DNA of 64,000 nt from Chersky-267 sp963744115 (GTDB lineage Bacteria > Chloroflexota > Limnocylindria > Limnocylindrales > CSP1-4). This document shows, piece by piece, positions 1-8,728 of this stretch. The notes beneath the pieces are model-generated. The model made no database searches, was not told the DNA's origin, and saw only the letters and a program-made list of their open reading frames with translations. Made by a program: the position numbers and the translations under genes. Numbering within the stretch: the stretch's first letter is position 1; every line of letters starts with the position of its first letter. The DNA is taken from assembly GCA_963744115.1 (NCBI GenBank), contig CAVUSI010000003.1, positions 806,001-870,000 of the forward strand. Reading direction: 5' to 3'.

Positions 1-2
1 AG

Positions 3-1328
3 ACGAAGCGCGGCCTGACCCGCGACACGGTCGAGGAGATCAGCCGGTTCAAGAACGAGCCGGAGTGGATGCTCAAGTTCCGGCTTCGGGCGTACGACCA
101 CTTCCTGGCTCGGCCGATGCCCACCTGGGGCGGGGACCTCACCCACATCGACTTCGACAAGATCGTCTACTACCGCAAGCCGTCCGAGCGGGAAGAGAAG
201 TCGTGGGACGACGTCCCGGAGAAGATCAAGGCGACGTTCGAGAAGCTGGGCATCCCCGAGGCGGAGCGCAAGTTCCTGGCCGGTGTCGGCGCCCAGTACG
301 ACAGCGAGGTCGTCTACCACTCGGTCCGCGAGGAGCTGTCGAAGATCGGCGTCGTGTTCATGGGCACGGACCAGGCCCTGATCGAGTACCCGGAGATCTT
401 CCGCAAGTACTTCGGCACGGTCGTCCCGCCGGAGGACAACAAGTTCGCGGCGCTCAACAGCGCGGTCTGGTCGGGCGGGTCGTTCGTCTACGTCCCCAAG
501 GGCGTCGAGGTCCCGCTGCCGCTCCAGGCCTACTTCCGGATCAACGGCGAGAACACCGGCCAGTTCGAACGGACGCTGATCGTCGTCGACGAGGGTGCCC
601 GGGTCCACTACATCGAGGGCTGCACGGCTCCGATCTACGCCACCGACTCGCTCCACGTCGCGGTCGTCGAGGTCATCGCGCTGCCCGGTTCGAAGGTCCG
701 CTACACGACGATCCAGAACTGGTCCAACGACGTCTACAACCTCGTGACGAAGCGCGCCCACGCCCACGCGAACTCGAGGGTCGAGTGGATCGATGCGAAT
801 ACCGGTTCGCGGCTGACGATGAAGTACCCGGCCATCTACCTCCGCGGCGAGGGCGCCACCGCCGATATCATCTCGGTCGCGGTGGCCGGGGCCGGTCAGC
901 ACCAGGACACCGGGGCCAAGGCGGTCCACCTCGCTCCGAACACGAAGTCGCGGATCGTCAGCAAGTCGGTCTCCAAGGACGGCGGTCGGGCGACCTACCG
1001 TGGACAGCTCAAGGTCGCGCCCGGGGCCACCAACGTCGTGGCCAGCGTCCGCTGCGACGCGCTGATGCTCGACGACATCAGCCGGAGCGACACCTACCCG
1101 TACATCGACATCCAGGAAGATGACACGACGATGACCCACGAAGCGGTCGTGGGCAAGATCAGCGCCGACCAGATCTTCTACCTGATGAGCCGCGGGCTGA
1201 CCGAGAACGAGGCGCAGAATCTCGTCGTCCAGGGGTTCCTCGAGGTCTTCACCAAGGAGCTGCCGATGGAGTACGCCATCGAGTTCAATCGCCTGGTGAA
1301 GCTCGAGATGGAGGGTTCGCTCGGATGA
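3..1328 (+). CDS. sufB: Fe-S cluster assembly scaffold protein SufB (5' end outside window)
   Basis: SufB is the scaffold subunit of the SufBCD complex, on which iron and sulfide are assembled into [Fe-S] clusters in the cytoplasm. The reading frame is open from the left edge, and residues before the first in-window ATG (GLTRDTVEEISRFKNEPEWM) match the conserved SufB amino terminus, so the gene begins upstream. Family hallmarks visible are SGGSFVYVPKGV near residue 155 and the conserved cysteine in VRCDALM near residue 349, followed by the HEA motif, all typical of the SufB beta-helix core. The stop overlaps the sufD start by four bases (ATGA), implying translational coupling. sufC would be expected upstream of the window. 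Confidence 0.96.
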   Translation, partial: TKRGLTRDTVEEISRFKNEPEWMLKFRLRAYDHFLARPMPTWGGDLTHIDFDKIVYYRKPSEREEKSWDDVPEKIKATFEKLGIPEAERKFLAGVGAQYDSEVVYHSVREELSKIGVVFMGTDQALIEYPEIFRKYFGTVVPPEDNKFAALNSAVWSGGSFVYVPKGVEVPLPLQAYFRINGENTGQFERTLIVVDEGARVHYIEGCTAPIYATDSLHVAVVEVIALPGSKVRYTTIQNWSNDVYNLVTKRAHAHANSRVEWIDANTGSRLTMKYPAIYLRGEGATADIISVAVAGAGQHQDTGAKAVHLAPNTKSRIVSKSVSKDGGRATYRGQLKVAPGATNVVASVRCDALMLDDISRSDTYPYIDIQEDDTTMTHEAVVGKISADQIFYLMSRGLTENEAQNLVVQGFLEVFTKELPMEYAIEFNRLVKLEMEGSLG

Positions 1329-2794
1329 CCGTCCCGACCGCCGACCCGGCGGCCGGAGCCGGTCCGACAGCAACGACCCGGGCCGCGCGGCGCGGTCCGG
1401 CCGATCTGCCGTTCCGCTTCCCCGATCGTGACCTGGTCGAGCGGCTGTCGACCGAGCGCCACGAACCCGACTGGCTCCGAGCCGATCGGATCGCCGCGAT
1501 CGAGGCCTACGAGGGCCTCCCGGTCGAGGCGAACCGGCTGTATACCCCGTACATCGACCTGCGGACCGCCGACCTGCTGGACGTCCATCCGTACGTCCAG
1601 ACGGCTTCAGCACCGGTCGGCTCGGGTGCCGTCCCCGACGGGACGAGCGGGTTGATCGAGCTGCACGAAGACGCTGTGGCTGCGCTGGCCTTGTCGCCCG
1701 CGGCCATCGCCGCCGGAGTCACGCTCGAGACCCTCGCCGCGGCGCTGGAACGGGACCCCGACGGCCTACGGGCGGACCTGGAGGGTGGCTCGGACCTTCC
1801 GGTGGACGATAAGTTCGCCCAGCTGACGCGGAGCTCGTGGACCCAGGGCGTGCGTCTCGTCGTGCCCGCCGGGGCCCAGCTCGACCTTCCGTTCCTCATC
1901 CGCTGGGCGGTCGGGAACCCGGGGCGTGCGCTCGCCTCGAGGACGATCGTGCGCCTCGGCGAAGGAGCCAGGGCGTCGCTCGTCGAGGAGCTGGTCGCGT
2001 CCGGGCCCGAGCTCGCTTGTGCCGAGGGTGAGACGGTCCCGCAGGCGCTCTTCACCGGCACCCTCGAGGTCCGGCTCGACCGCGCGGCTCACCTGTCGGT
2101 CGCGTCGATCCAGGACCTCCCGCCGACCGTCGTGGCATTCCAGCACCGACATGCGACGATCGGGGCGGGGGCGACGCTCGACTGGGCACTGGCGCAGCTC
2201 GGCGGCCGGCTCGTCCGGTCGCGTGTCGACAACCGGCTCGAGGGCGACGGCTCGACCGTGGAACAGGTCGAGATCGTGTTCGGGTCGCAGGATCAGGTCT
2301 TCGACCTGACCTCCTACACCCGCCACCTGGGGCGTGACACGACGGGAAACCTGCTGAGCAAGGGCGCCCTCCAGGATGCGGCCCGGAGCTACATGAAGGG
2401 CCTCATCGTCATCGACAAGTCCGCCGTCGGGACCGACAGCTTCCTCGGCGAATTCGGGATGAACCTATCGCGTCAGGCCCGAGCCGTGGCGATCCCGAGC
2501 CTCGAGATCGACCAGCCGGATTGCCGGCGTGCCGCCCACTCGTCGTCGGTCGGCCCGATCGACGAGACCCAGCTGTTCTACCTCGAGAGCCGCGGCATCG
2601 ATCCGGACGACGCCCGTAAGTTCATCGTCCTCGGCTTCCTCGAGCCCGTCGTCGCCCGCGTCCCGCTCGCGGACGCGCAGGACCGGCTTCGGACCCTGCT
2701 CGAGGAGAAGTGGGCCGCCGGTGCAGGCAGCCAGGCCGTTCGCGCGGCCGCCCTCCCCGGCAGCTCCGGCGCGAACGATCCGACCCGCGCCTGA
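1325..2794 (+). CDS. sufD: Fe-S cluster assembly protein SufD
   Basis: SufD is the SufB paralogue that pairs with it in the SufBC2D complex and is needed for iron acquisition during cluster assembly. The 489-residue protein has a variable amino terminus (first 35 residues rich in Ala, Pro and Arg), a helical region, and then the SUF beta-helix core. The conserved motif AHSSSVGPIDETQLFYLESR near residues 403-422 carries the histidine that matches the functional SufD histidine. The start overlaps the sufB stop by ATGA. A Rieske ferredoxin gene follows within 31 bases, probably in the same transcript. No sufS or sufU lies downstream here, so the cysteine desulfurase is elsewhere. Confidence 0.95.
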   Translation: MTVPTADPAAGAGPTATTRAARRGPADLPFRFPDRDLVERLSTERHEPDWLRADRIAAIEAYEGLPVEANRLYTPYIDLRTADLLDVHPYVQTASAPVGSGAVPDGTSGLIELHEDAVAALALSPAAIAAGVTLETLAAALERDPDGLRADLEGGSDLPVDDKFAQLTRSSWTQGVRLVVPAGAQLDLPFLIRWAVGNPGRALASRTIVRLGEGARASLVEELVASGPELACAEGETVPQALFTGTLEVRLDRAAHLSVASIQDLPPTVVAFQHRHATIGAGATLDWALAQLGGRLVRSRVDNRLEGDGSTVEQVEIVFGSQDQVFDLTSYTRHLGRDTTGNLLSKGALQDAARSYMKGLIVIDKSAVGTDSFLGEFGMNLSRQARAVAIPSLEIDQPDCRRAAHSSSVGPIDETQLFYLESRGIDPDDARKFIVLGFLEPVVARVPLADAQDRLRTLLEEKWAAGAGSQAVRAAALPGSSGANDPTRA

Positions 2795-2825
2795 CGGTGT
2801 CGCCGGCGACGAGCCCGGTCGGGGC

Positions 2826-3164
2826 GTGACTCGGCGGGTCGACCTCCTCGCTATCGACGACGTCCCGCCCGGCACGATGGCGATGGCCTGGGTCGACGGG
2901 ACCGACCCGGTCCTGGTCGTCAACCTCGACGGCGACGTTCGTGCCTTCCAGGGCATCTGCAGCCACGAGTACTTCGAGCTCGACAAGGGGTTCCTGACGG
3001 CCGGCTCGCTGACCTGCGCCCTGCACCTCTCGCGGTTCGACCTGGAGACGGGCGACGCCCTCGATCCACCCGCCGAGGTGCCGATCGTGCGCTACCCGGT
3101 CGTCGTCGCGAACGGACGGGTCCTGATCGAGGTGCCGGAGGGTCCGCTCCCGGTCAACGAGTGA
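2826..3164 (+). CDS. Rieske-type [2Fe-2S] ferredoxin
   Basis: A small soluble electron carrier of the ferredoxin class found in non-haem-iron oxygenase systems. The cluster ligands are plain: Cys45-x-His47 in CSHEYFELD and Cys64-x2-His67 in CALHLSRFD, the spacing of Rieske ferredoxins. At 112 residues it has the usual length. The GTG start is chosen because the frame upstream lies within sufD and has no sensible domain. It sits directly after sufBD, and a Rieske protein attached to a suf operon is a recurrent arrangement in Gram-positive-like bacteria. Whether it serves cluster biogenesis or an oxygenase encoded elsewhere cannot be told from the sequence. Confidence 0.88.
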   Translation: MTRRVDLLAIDDVPPGTMAMAWVDGTDPVLVVNLDGDVRAFQGICSHEYFELDKGFLTAGSLTCALHLSRFDLETGDALDPPAEVPIVRYPVVVANGRVLIEVPEGPLPVNE

Positions 3165-3207
3165 GGCGGAGCGCGACGGGACTCGGCGCCGCCCGTCGGG
3201 CCGGCCG

Positions 3208-4222
3208 TCAGCGCGGGATGACGGTCCCGAGATCGGCTGCGGCGGCGCGCCGGACGATCGCCCGGCCGAAGACGAGGTCGGCCAGGCCGGTCCCGAGGTG
3301 GGTGGCGACGACCCGCCCGCCCTGGGGCCGGCCCGTCGCATCGAGGATGGCCGCGCCGATCGTCGTGGTCGGATCCGGGTAGCCCTCGAACAGACCCGCG
3401 GCTCGCGTCGCCAGGAACTGGCCCAGCTCGTCGACCACGAACAGGCTCGCGTCGTGGGCGACGGTCGCGGAGCAGTACGTCGCGTAGTCGATCGGAACGA
3501 CGAGGGCGTGCGGGGTCGAGCCAGTCGTCGGTCATCACCTGGTTGACCGGTCCGAACGACGCCGCGGTGATCACGACGTCGGCGTCCATCGTGGCCTCGC
3601 GCGGGTCCCGGGCGACGTGCGCCTGGGCGATCCCCGCCGTCGCGCGGGCGGCGGTCGCCAGGGTTTCGGCGTGCTCGGCGTGCCGGGCGAAGATCGTCAC
3701 GATCGCCCCGGGGAGCACGTGGCCCACCATCTCCACGTGACTTCGACCCTGGACACCTGCGCCGATCAAACCGACCCGATGACCGGCCGCAGCGGGACTT
3801 CCGCCACCGGGTTCCGGGGCGAATCGGTGGATGACCACTCCGCTGATCGCGGCGGTGCGCGCCGCGGTGATCGGCCCGCCGTCGAGGATCGCCAGCGGGA
3901 TGCCGGTCGCGGGGTCGTTGAGGACCACGGTCGCGAAGATCGTCGGCAGACCGCGGGCGCCGTTGCCCGGGTAACCGACGATCCATTTCATGCCCACCAG
4001 GTCGTCGCCGCCGGCGGGGTCCGGTCCGCGCAGATGGGCAGGCATCGCATGGCCGAACGACGATGGCGCACGCGGGTGGACGCCGAGCTTGGGCGGCAGT
4101 TCGGCGGAATTGTCGGCCAGGGCGATGAGCGTCCGTTCGGCCAGCTTGAGCCGCTCGTCGAGCGGGGGGAGGGCGGCGACGACATCGGCCGCCGATAGAT
4201 AGCGCAGGACTGGGAGGGTCAC
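3208..4222 (-). CDS. Ornithine cyclodeaminase/mu-crystallin family protein (frameshifted)
   Basis: NAD(P)-dependent family that includes ornithine cyclodeaminase, alanine dehydrogenase and ketimine reductases. The amino-terminal part is intact (MKWIVGYPGN substrate region and Rossmann motif GLIGAGVQGRSH). Near residue 236, after MTDDWLD, the frame breaks. Deleting one base from the CCCC run on the coding strand (3512-3515) restores PHALVVPIDYATYCSATVAH and joins seamlessly to VVDELGQFLATRAAGLFEGY. The restored protein ends at a TGA and would be about 337 residues, normal for the family. The GTG start has a -10-like TAGACT six bases upstream and no Shine-Dalgarno. It converges on the Rieske gene and diverges from the iron exporter. 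The exact substrate is not predictable. Confidence 0.8.
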
Positions 4223-4272
4223 CGGTCCAGTCTATCGCCGCGCCGACCTCGGAACGCCGCTACCATCGGGCG

Positions 4273-5442
4273 ATGGCGCCGATCGATCCCGTCCAGAGCC
4301 TCGACAACCTCAAGCTCGAGCGCGACGCCATCGTCCTGTACGACGCGCTGGCGACGATCGAGAAGGAACCGCGTCGAGCTCAGGCGTTCCGGACGATCGC
4401 CGCGAATGAACGACGCCATGCCGAGATCTGGGCGACCAAGCTGCGCGACCTCGGGGCGGACGTCCCGCCGCCCGGTCCGCCGCGCGTCCGGATCCGGGCG
4501 ATCATCGCCCTGGCTCGCGTGTTCGGAACCTCGGCCGTCAGCGACCTGGTCCAGGCGCTCGAGGGCGACGAAGAGGATGCCTACCAGGGCCAGCTGTCGC
4601 CCGAGGTCGCCGCCATCGCGGCCGATGAACGCGAGCACGCAGAGATCTGGAAGCGGCTCGACGGCAAGTCGCTGGCGGCCGCCACCCTCGACGACGCCAC
4701 GCTGCGCGCCGCCCACGCCGGCCGGCCGGCCCGTTCGATCGGTCGCGACGAACGCTGGCATCGCACCGGTCGATCGGGGACCCTCCGGGCCGTGATCTTC
4801 GGGGTCAGCGACGGCCTGGTGAGCAACACCAGCCTGGTGATGGGCGTCGCCGGGGCCGCCTCCGGCGACTCACGGTTCATCCTGCTGGCCGGCATCGCGG
4901 GCCTGCTCGCGGGCGCGTTCAGCATGGCCGCCGGTGAGTACATCTCGATGCAATCGCAGCGCGAGCTGTACGAGCGCCAGATCGCGCTCGAGCGGGCCGA
5001 GCTGGAAGCGATGCCCGACGAGGAACAGGCTGAGCTCGCGGAGATCTACCGCTCCAAGGGCTTCAGCCCGGCTGAAGCCGACGCGATCGCGGAGCGCCTC
5101 TTCCGCGATCCGGAGCACGCCCTGGACACGCTCATCCGCGAGGAGCTCGGGCTCGACCCGGATGAGCTCGGCTCCCCATGGGGCGCGGCCGGCGGGTCGT
5201 TCCTCGCGTTCGCCCTCGGGGCGGCCATCCCGGTCGTGCCGTTCCTCATCCTGGCGGGTCAGGCCGCCATCGTCGTGAGCCTGGGCCTCAGCCTGGTCGC
5301 GATGTTCGCGGTCGGTGTCGGGGTGAGCCTCCTGACCGGGCGCGGGGCCATCTTCTCCGGCCTTCGCCAGGTCGGCATCGGTGCGGCCGCCGCAGGCGTG
5401 ACCTTCGTCGTCGGCCGGATCATCGGCGTGTCGGTCGCCTAG
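4273..5442 (+). CDS. Ferritin-like/VIT1 fusion membrane iron exporter (erythrin-vacuolar iron transport family)
   Basis: Membrane-bound ferritin-like protein of the MbfA/VIT1 type, which moves excess iron (or manganese) out of the cytoplasm. Residues 1-150 form a rubrerythrin-like four-helix domain with the di-iron motifs ERRHAEIW (about 46-53) and DEREHAEIW (about 117-125). Residues 170-389 form the VIT1/CCC1 transporter, starting with the family motif VIFGVSDGLVSNTSLVMG and containing about five membrane helices. A charged loop between the second and third helices (YERQIALERAELEAMPDEEQ) corresponds to the cytoplasmic metal-binding domain. At 389 residues it is full length. The start codon follows a TACCAT box by six bases. 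A small membrane protein gene follows closely. Confidence 0.9.
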   Translation: MAPIDPVQSLDNLKLERDAIVLYDALATIEKEPRRAQAFRTIAANERRHAEIWATKLRDLGADVPPPGPPRVRIRAIIALARVFGTSAVSDLVQALEGDEEDAYQGQLSPEVAAIAADEREHAEIWKRLDGKSLAAATLDDATLRAAHAGRPARSIGRDERWHRTGRSGTLRAVIFGVSDGLVSNTSLVMGVAGAASGDSRFILLAGIAGLLAGAFSMAAGEYISMQSQRELYERQIALERAELEAMPDEEQAELAEIYRSKGFSPAEADAIAERLFRDPEHALDTLIREELGLDPDELGSPWGAAGGSFLAFALGAAIPVVPFLILAGQAAIVVSLGLSLVAMFAVGVGVSLLTGRGAIFSGLRQVGIGAAAAGVTFVVGRIIGVSVA

Positions 5443-5453
5443 GGCAGGGCTCG

Positions 5454-5741
5454 ATGCCGTCGCGCGCCAACGTCCTGGGGAGCCTCGCCGCCGCACTGGC
5501 GGTCTTCCTCCTGTTCACGTTCTGGATCCACTGGCCCGGCTTCCTCGCCTTCGGAGCGGGCGCCATCTTCGGGGTGGCGTTCCTGATCGTCGCCACGTCC
5601 CTGGGTGACGACCCGCGAGCGGCCGACGAGGCCTGGCGGGCCGCCGCACCCGACCTGCTCGGAACGGCCACGGGCTCGGCTCCCGGGCGCGAGGAGAACG
5701 TCGAGGGGTCCCCCGACGGGGAGGATGCAGCCGGCCGATGA
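5454..5741 (+). CDS. Small two-helix membrane protein of unknown function
   Basis: I do not recognise this 95-residue protein. It has a hydrophobic stretch at residues 8-28 (LGSLAAALAVFLLFTFWI), a second at about 29-50 ending in FLIVATSL, and then an acidic, Ala/Gly-rich hydrophilic tail without motifs. It begins 11 bases after the iron exporter stop and overlaps the next gene by ATGA, so it is probably co-transcribed with both. The overlap on one side and tight spacing on the other support it as real. No function can be assigned. Confidence 0.72.
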   Translation: MPSRANVLGSLAAALAVFLLFTFWIHWPGFLAFGAGAIFGVAFLIVATSLGDDPRAADEAWRAAAPDLLGTATGSAPGREENVEGSPDGEDAAGR

Positions 5742-6058
5742 ACGACGGGACGCTCGAGCGGCGCCTGGTCGCTGAAGGCCTCGATGCCTACCCGTGGTCG
5801 AACGGCCCGGGCGCGGTCTACGGCGTGCACCGCCACGACTTCGACAAGGTGATCGTGGTCGCGTTAGGGTCGATCGAGTTCGATCTGGTCGAGCGCGGTG
5901 AGCGCGTCGACCTCACTCCGGGCGATCGGTTGGAGCTGCCCGCCGGCACGGCCCACGGGGCGACGGTCGGGTCGGCCGGCGTGACCTGCCTGGAGGCGCA
6001 CCGGCGGGCGGGAACGGGCCCGGACGAACCGCGCCGCCTCAGCGCCGGAGACTGGTAG
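5738..6058 (+). CDS. Cupin domain protein
   Basis: A 106-residue single-domain cupin, the small beta-barrel fold used by metal-binding isomerases, dioxygenases and sugar- or ligand-sensing proteins. Visible features are YGVHRHDFDKVIVVALGSIE (cupin motif 1 with the HxH pair) and PGDRLELPAGTAHGATV (motif 2 with the PAGTxH histidine). It overlaps the preceding membrane protein gene by four bases and converges with a small membrane protein gene ten bases away. Such stand-alone cupins cannot be given a reaction from sequence. Association with the iron exporter operon is positional only. Confidence 0.82.
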   Translation: MNDGTLERRLVAEGLDAYPWSNGPGAVYGVHRHDFDKVIVVALGSIEFDLVERGERVDLTPGDRLELPAGTAHGATVGSAGVTCLEAHRRAGTGPDEPRRLSAGDW

Positions 6059-6067
6059 GCTGGCGCC

Positions 6068-6205
6068 CTAGCGCCGGGCGAAGAAGGCCCAGATGGGCAG
6101 GTCGGAATGAGGATCGTGGGGCTTGCGGTTGCCCTCGCTCGGATCCATGACGATGGCGGCGATGGCAAGAACGGCGATGACGCCGAGGACGATCACGGTG
6201 ATCAT
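6068..6205 (-). CDS. 45-residue single-pass membrane microprotein
   Basis: A short gene on the minus strand encoding MITVIVLGVIAVLAIAAIVM followed by a charged 25-residue tail ending in DLPIWAFFARR. The first 20 residues form one membrane helix. It is supported by a strong Shine-Dalgarno (AAAGGAGG) about six bases before the ATG, which is rare in this window, and by a stop codon placed just before the convergent cupin gene. It is divergent from an Lrp/AsnC regulator, and the shared upstream region is AT-rich and repeat-laden, so the regulator may control it. Function unknown. Confidence 0.62.
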   Translation of the reverse strand: MITVIVLGVIAVLAIAAIVMDPSEGNRKPHDPHSDLPIWAFFARR

Positions 6206-6218
6206 GATCTCCTCCTTT

Positions 6219-6295
6219 CGATAGATATGAGTGCTGAGCTGGATAGTAGCCTAACAAAGCGATAGCGTCAACGTCATCATGACTAACGGATAGCG
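6219..6295. promoter_or_regulatory. AT-rich divergent control region with GATAG repeats
   Basis: The stretch between the microprotein gene and the Lrp/AsnC gene is far poorer in G+C than its surroundings. It carries GATAG at 6220, 6242, 6261 and 6289, two copies of the pair CTAAC...GATAGCG (6251-6267 and 6283-6295), and the palindrome GTCAT-C-ATGAC (6273-6283). Lrp-family proteins bind several weakly conserved AT-rich sites in their own promoter regions, so this is the likely autoregulatory operator. Seen directly: the repeats. Inferred: their binding partner. Confidence 0.5.
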
Positions 6296-6299
6296 ACAA

Positions 6300-6790
6300 A
6301 TGCCACCAAAGGACCGGTTGAGCCCGAACGATCTGCGGATCCTCTCGCTGCTCCAGCGCGACGGCCGCGCGTCGTACGCCGAGTTGGGCGCGGCGGCCGG
6401 GATGAGCGCTCCGTCCGCACACGAGCGCGTCAAGCGGCTCGAATCGCGCGGGATCGTCCACGGCTACCGGGCCGTGGTCGATGCGGCGGCCAGCGGCTCG
6501 GCGTGCTCGCGTTCAGCCGCATCCGCCAGGCACCGGGGACGCCCACGACCGACCTGACGTCCGACTTCGCGACGATCCCCGAGATCGAGGACTGTCATCA
6601 CGTCGCCGGCGAGGCGGACTACCTGCTCAAGGTCCGGGCCGCGGATACGCTCGACCTCGAACGCGTGATGCGCCGGATCCAGGGGATCCGTCACGTCTAC
6701 ACCACGGAGACCGAGATCGTCTTCTCGACCGCATTCGAAGGGCGCCCGCTCGCGCTCGAGCGCGAAACCGATGAGGCATCCGAGGCGTAA
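6300..6790 (+). CDS. Lrp/AsnC family transcriptional regulator (frameshifted)
   Basis: Feast/famine regulator. The amino-terminal helix-turn-helix is clear (NDLRILSLLQRDGRASYAEL, then AAGMSAPSAHERVKRLESRG), and the RAM ligand-binding domain follows in another frame (LAFSRIRQAPGTPTTDLTSD, then IEDCHHVAGEADYLLKVRA). The break lies near residue 66. Inserting one C at about 6497 gives SGLGVLAFSRIR and joins the halves into a 163-residue protein of normal family length. The two halves together are complete, so a single-base deletion is the whole lesion. The gene is divergent from the membrane microprotein and sits three bases before an ECF sigma factor gene. Confidence 0.8.
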
Positions 6791-6792
6791 TC

Positions 6793-7536
6793 ATGGCGGG
6801 ACCACGCACCGATCCGACCGAGGACGCCCGTCTCGTGGAGGCGGTCGTGGCCGGATCGGAGGACGCGTTGGCGACCCTCTACGACCGTCACGCCGGGGCT
6901 GTCTACGCGACAGCCGTCCGATCCATCGCCGACCGCAGCATCGCCGAGGACATCGTCCAGGAGACCTTCCTCACCTTGTGGAACCGAGCCGAACAATTCG
7001 ATCCCGCGCGGGGCTCGCTCGCCGCGTGGCTATTCACGATCGCCCGCAACCGGGCCGTCGACCGGATGCGCGCCTCCGGGCGTCGTCCCGGGGTGGTGTC
7101 CATCTCGGCGGCGCGGATCGGCGACGAGACCGACGCCGCCACGCTGGAGCGGGTCGCCCGGACCGGTGACGTCGTCGGCGCGGCGAGCCCCGAGCGCGGG
7201 CCCGAGGGCGAGCTCGCCGGTGCCGAGCTCCGCTTGGAGCTCCAGCAGGCGCTGGCGACGATGGTCGAGCCCGAGCGCCAGGTCCTCCTGCTCGCCTATC
7301 GCGACGAGCTCACCCAGCGCGAGATCGCCGACCGGCTGGGCTGGCCGCTCGGCACGGTGAAGACGAGGACGCGGCGCGCCCTGGCGAGGCTCCGTGCCGT
7401 CCTCGGCCCGGAGTACGCACCGGTCGCCGGTCCGGGCCTCGATCCCCTGGACGCGACGACGCCGGCCGATCCCAACGGGATGAGCGCGATCGGGGCGGAC
7501 CGCGAAGCCGGGAGCGGCGTGAGGGTCGAGTCGTGA
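6793..7536 (+). CDS. ECF (extracytoplasmic function) RNA polymerase sigma factor
   Basis: Group 4 sigma-70 factor that would redirect RNA polymerase in response to an envelope signal. Region 2 is visible at about 20-95 (LVEAVVAGSEDALATLYDRH, AEDIVQETFLTLWNRA, LFTIARNRAVDRMR) and region 4 at about 150-205 (LVEP-ERQVLLLAYRDELTQ then EIADRLGWPLGTVKTRTRRA). The linker and a 40-residue carboxy tail are longer than in minimal ECFs. The stop overlaps the start region of the next gene, which encodes a membrane anti-sigma factor, the standard arrangement of a SigK/RskA-type pair. It may share a transcript with the Lrp gene three bases upstream. Confidence 0.93.
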   Translation: MAGPRTDPTEDARLVEAVVAGSEDALATLYDRHAGAVYATAVRSIADRSIAEDIVQETFLTLWNRAEQFDPARGSLAAWLFTIARNRAVDRMRASGRRPGVVSISAARIGDETDAATLERVARTGDVVGAASPERGPEGELAGAELRLELQQALATMVEPERQVLLLAYRDELTQREIADRLGWPLGTVKTRTRRALARLRAVLGPEYAPVAGPGLDPLDATTPADPNGMSAIGADREAGSGVRVES

Positions 7537-8420
7537 TGGATCACCCACAGGTGCGTGAGCTGCTCGAGCTGGCCGCCGTCGAGCCCGGCGGTCTCGACCG
7601 GCTCGCGGCCGGTGACACGGCGGAGGCGGCCGCCGCGGCCGGTCATCTGGCCGGCTGTCCGACGTGCGCGGAGGAGGCCCGCCGGCTCGCCGCGATCGGA
7701 CCGGTGCTCCGCGACGCCGTGGCCGCGGTGCCGCCCGACGAGCTGAGGGCGAGCACGCTCGCGCTCGTCCGGGCCGTCGGTCGGGAGCGAGGCGTCGCAG
7801 CCGCATCGACCGACCGGTTGCCACCGTCGTCCCCGGCGCGGATCGCGGTCGTGCCGGACGGCCCGGCGATCGACCGGGATGACGAACCGCCGCAGCCGAT
7901 CGCGCTCGCGGCCCGCTCGCGGCCGCGGCGGACGCTGATGGCCTCGCTGGCGGCCGCCGCCGTGATCGTCGTCCTCGCGGCCGGTGGTCTCGTGGCGGTC
8001 CGCTCGGCGGCCGACTCCAGGGAGCAGGCGGACAACCTCGCGGATCTCAACCAGGCGACGCTCGATCTGACCGCCCAGCCCGACTCCGTCCGCGTCTCGC
8101 TGGTCGGCGTCACGGACCCGTCAACCGAGGCGGGGACGCTGCTCTTCTCGTCGGTCTCGGAGGAGCTCGTCGTGAGCGCGCCGAGTCTGTCCGAGCCGGG
8201 GCGGGGCCAGGCCTTCGCCTGCTGGATGACGCGCCCGGACGGCTCGCGCGTCCGTCTCGGCTGGATGGAGTTCGGTGGGGGCCTGGCCTATTGGTCGGGC
8301 TGGTCGAACGAGCTCGCCGCAGCGGGCCCGGGGACGACGTTCGGCGTCACCCTCGTCGACGCCGACGGCAAACCCGTGGCACCCGGGGATGTCCTGACCG
8401 GTACGGTCGAGCGCAGCTGA
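7536..8420 (+). CDS. Membrane anti-sigma factor (RskA-like)
   Basis: Partner of the ECF sigma factor encoded just before it, expected to hold the sigma factor at the membrane until it is degraded or reshaped. Residues 1-50 carry a zinc-finger-like anti-sigma motif (GHLAGCPTCAEEARRL). After a variable linker a single membrane helix lies at about 130-152 (LMASLAAAAVIVVLAAGGLV). The outside part ends in an RskA-type domain (AFACWMTRPDGSRVRLGWME, GTTFGVTLVDADGKPV). The ATG overlaps the sigma stop (TGATG). A GTG one codon upstream is an alternative start. Confidence 0.88.
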   Translation: MDHPQVRELLELAAVEPGGLDRLAAGDTAEAAAAAGHLAGCPTCAEEARRLAAIGPVLRDAVAAVPPDELRASTLALVRAVGRERGVAAASTDRLPPSSPARIAVVPDGPAIDRDDEPPQPIALAARSRPRRTLMASLAAAAVIVVLAAGGLVAVRSAADSREQADNLADLNQATLDLTAQPDSVRVSLVGVTDPSTEAGTLLFSSVSEELVVSAPSLSEPGRGQAFACWMTRPDGSRVRLGWMEFGGGLAYWSGWSNELAAAGPGTTFGVTLVDADGKPVAPGDVLTGTVERS

Positions 8421-8432
8421 GTGCTGATGCCG

Positions 8433-8696
8433 TCAGGCCGGTTCGGGCCCGGCCGGCGACCCGCCCGCGAGCTCGGCGCGCAGCGCCTCGACGCTGTCCC
8501 AGTCGGCTCCGCAGGCCAGGCATTCGATGCCGGGCGGACCCTCCAGGCGGACGTCGGTCTGGATGCCGAGCGTCTGGTTCGCGATCTGGTAGTCGGTGAA
8601 CTCGAGCTCGGGGACCTCGATGACGGCCAGCCGATGCTCCCCGCAGCGCGGACACGGGTCGAGCGAGCGCTGGCTGGGGTCCTGGGCGTCGGGCAT
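8433..8696 (-). CDS. Zinc-ribbon protein of unknown function
   Basis: An 87-residue protein with two CxxC knuckles, CPRCGEHR near residue 15 and CLACG near residue 59, which together would bind one zinc ion. Between them is a conserved-looking stretch, AVIEVPELEFTDYQIANQTL. I do not recognise the family. The start chosen has GGAGG eight bases upstream (on the minus strand); a longer form would begin 15 codons earlier but runs into the menG promoter region. It is convergent with the anti-sigma gene and divergent from menG. Confidence 0.72.
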   Translation of the reverse strand: MPDAQDPSQRSLDPCPRCGEHRLAVIEVPELEFTDYQIANQTLGIQTDVRLEGPPGIECLACGADWDSVEALRAELAGGSPAGPEPA

Positions 8697-8728
8697 GGGG
8701 CGAACCTCCGATCGATCTGGCAGGTGAC

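Noticed and set aside
2529..2825. Long amino-terminal extension of the Rieske ferredoxin
   Set aside because: The frame upstream of the GTG is a shadow of the end of sufD, rich in Arg and Ser without domain.
6484..6510. Programmed frameshift in the Lrp/AsnC gene
   Set aside because: No slippery sequence is present, the lesion is a simple one-base loss, and eleven similar indels elsewhere point to a common non-programmed cause.
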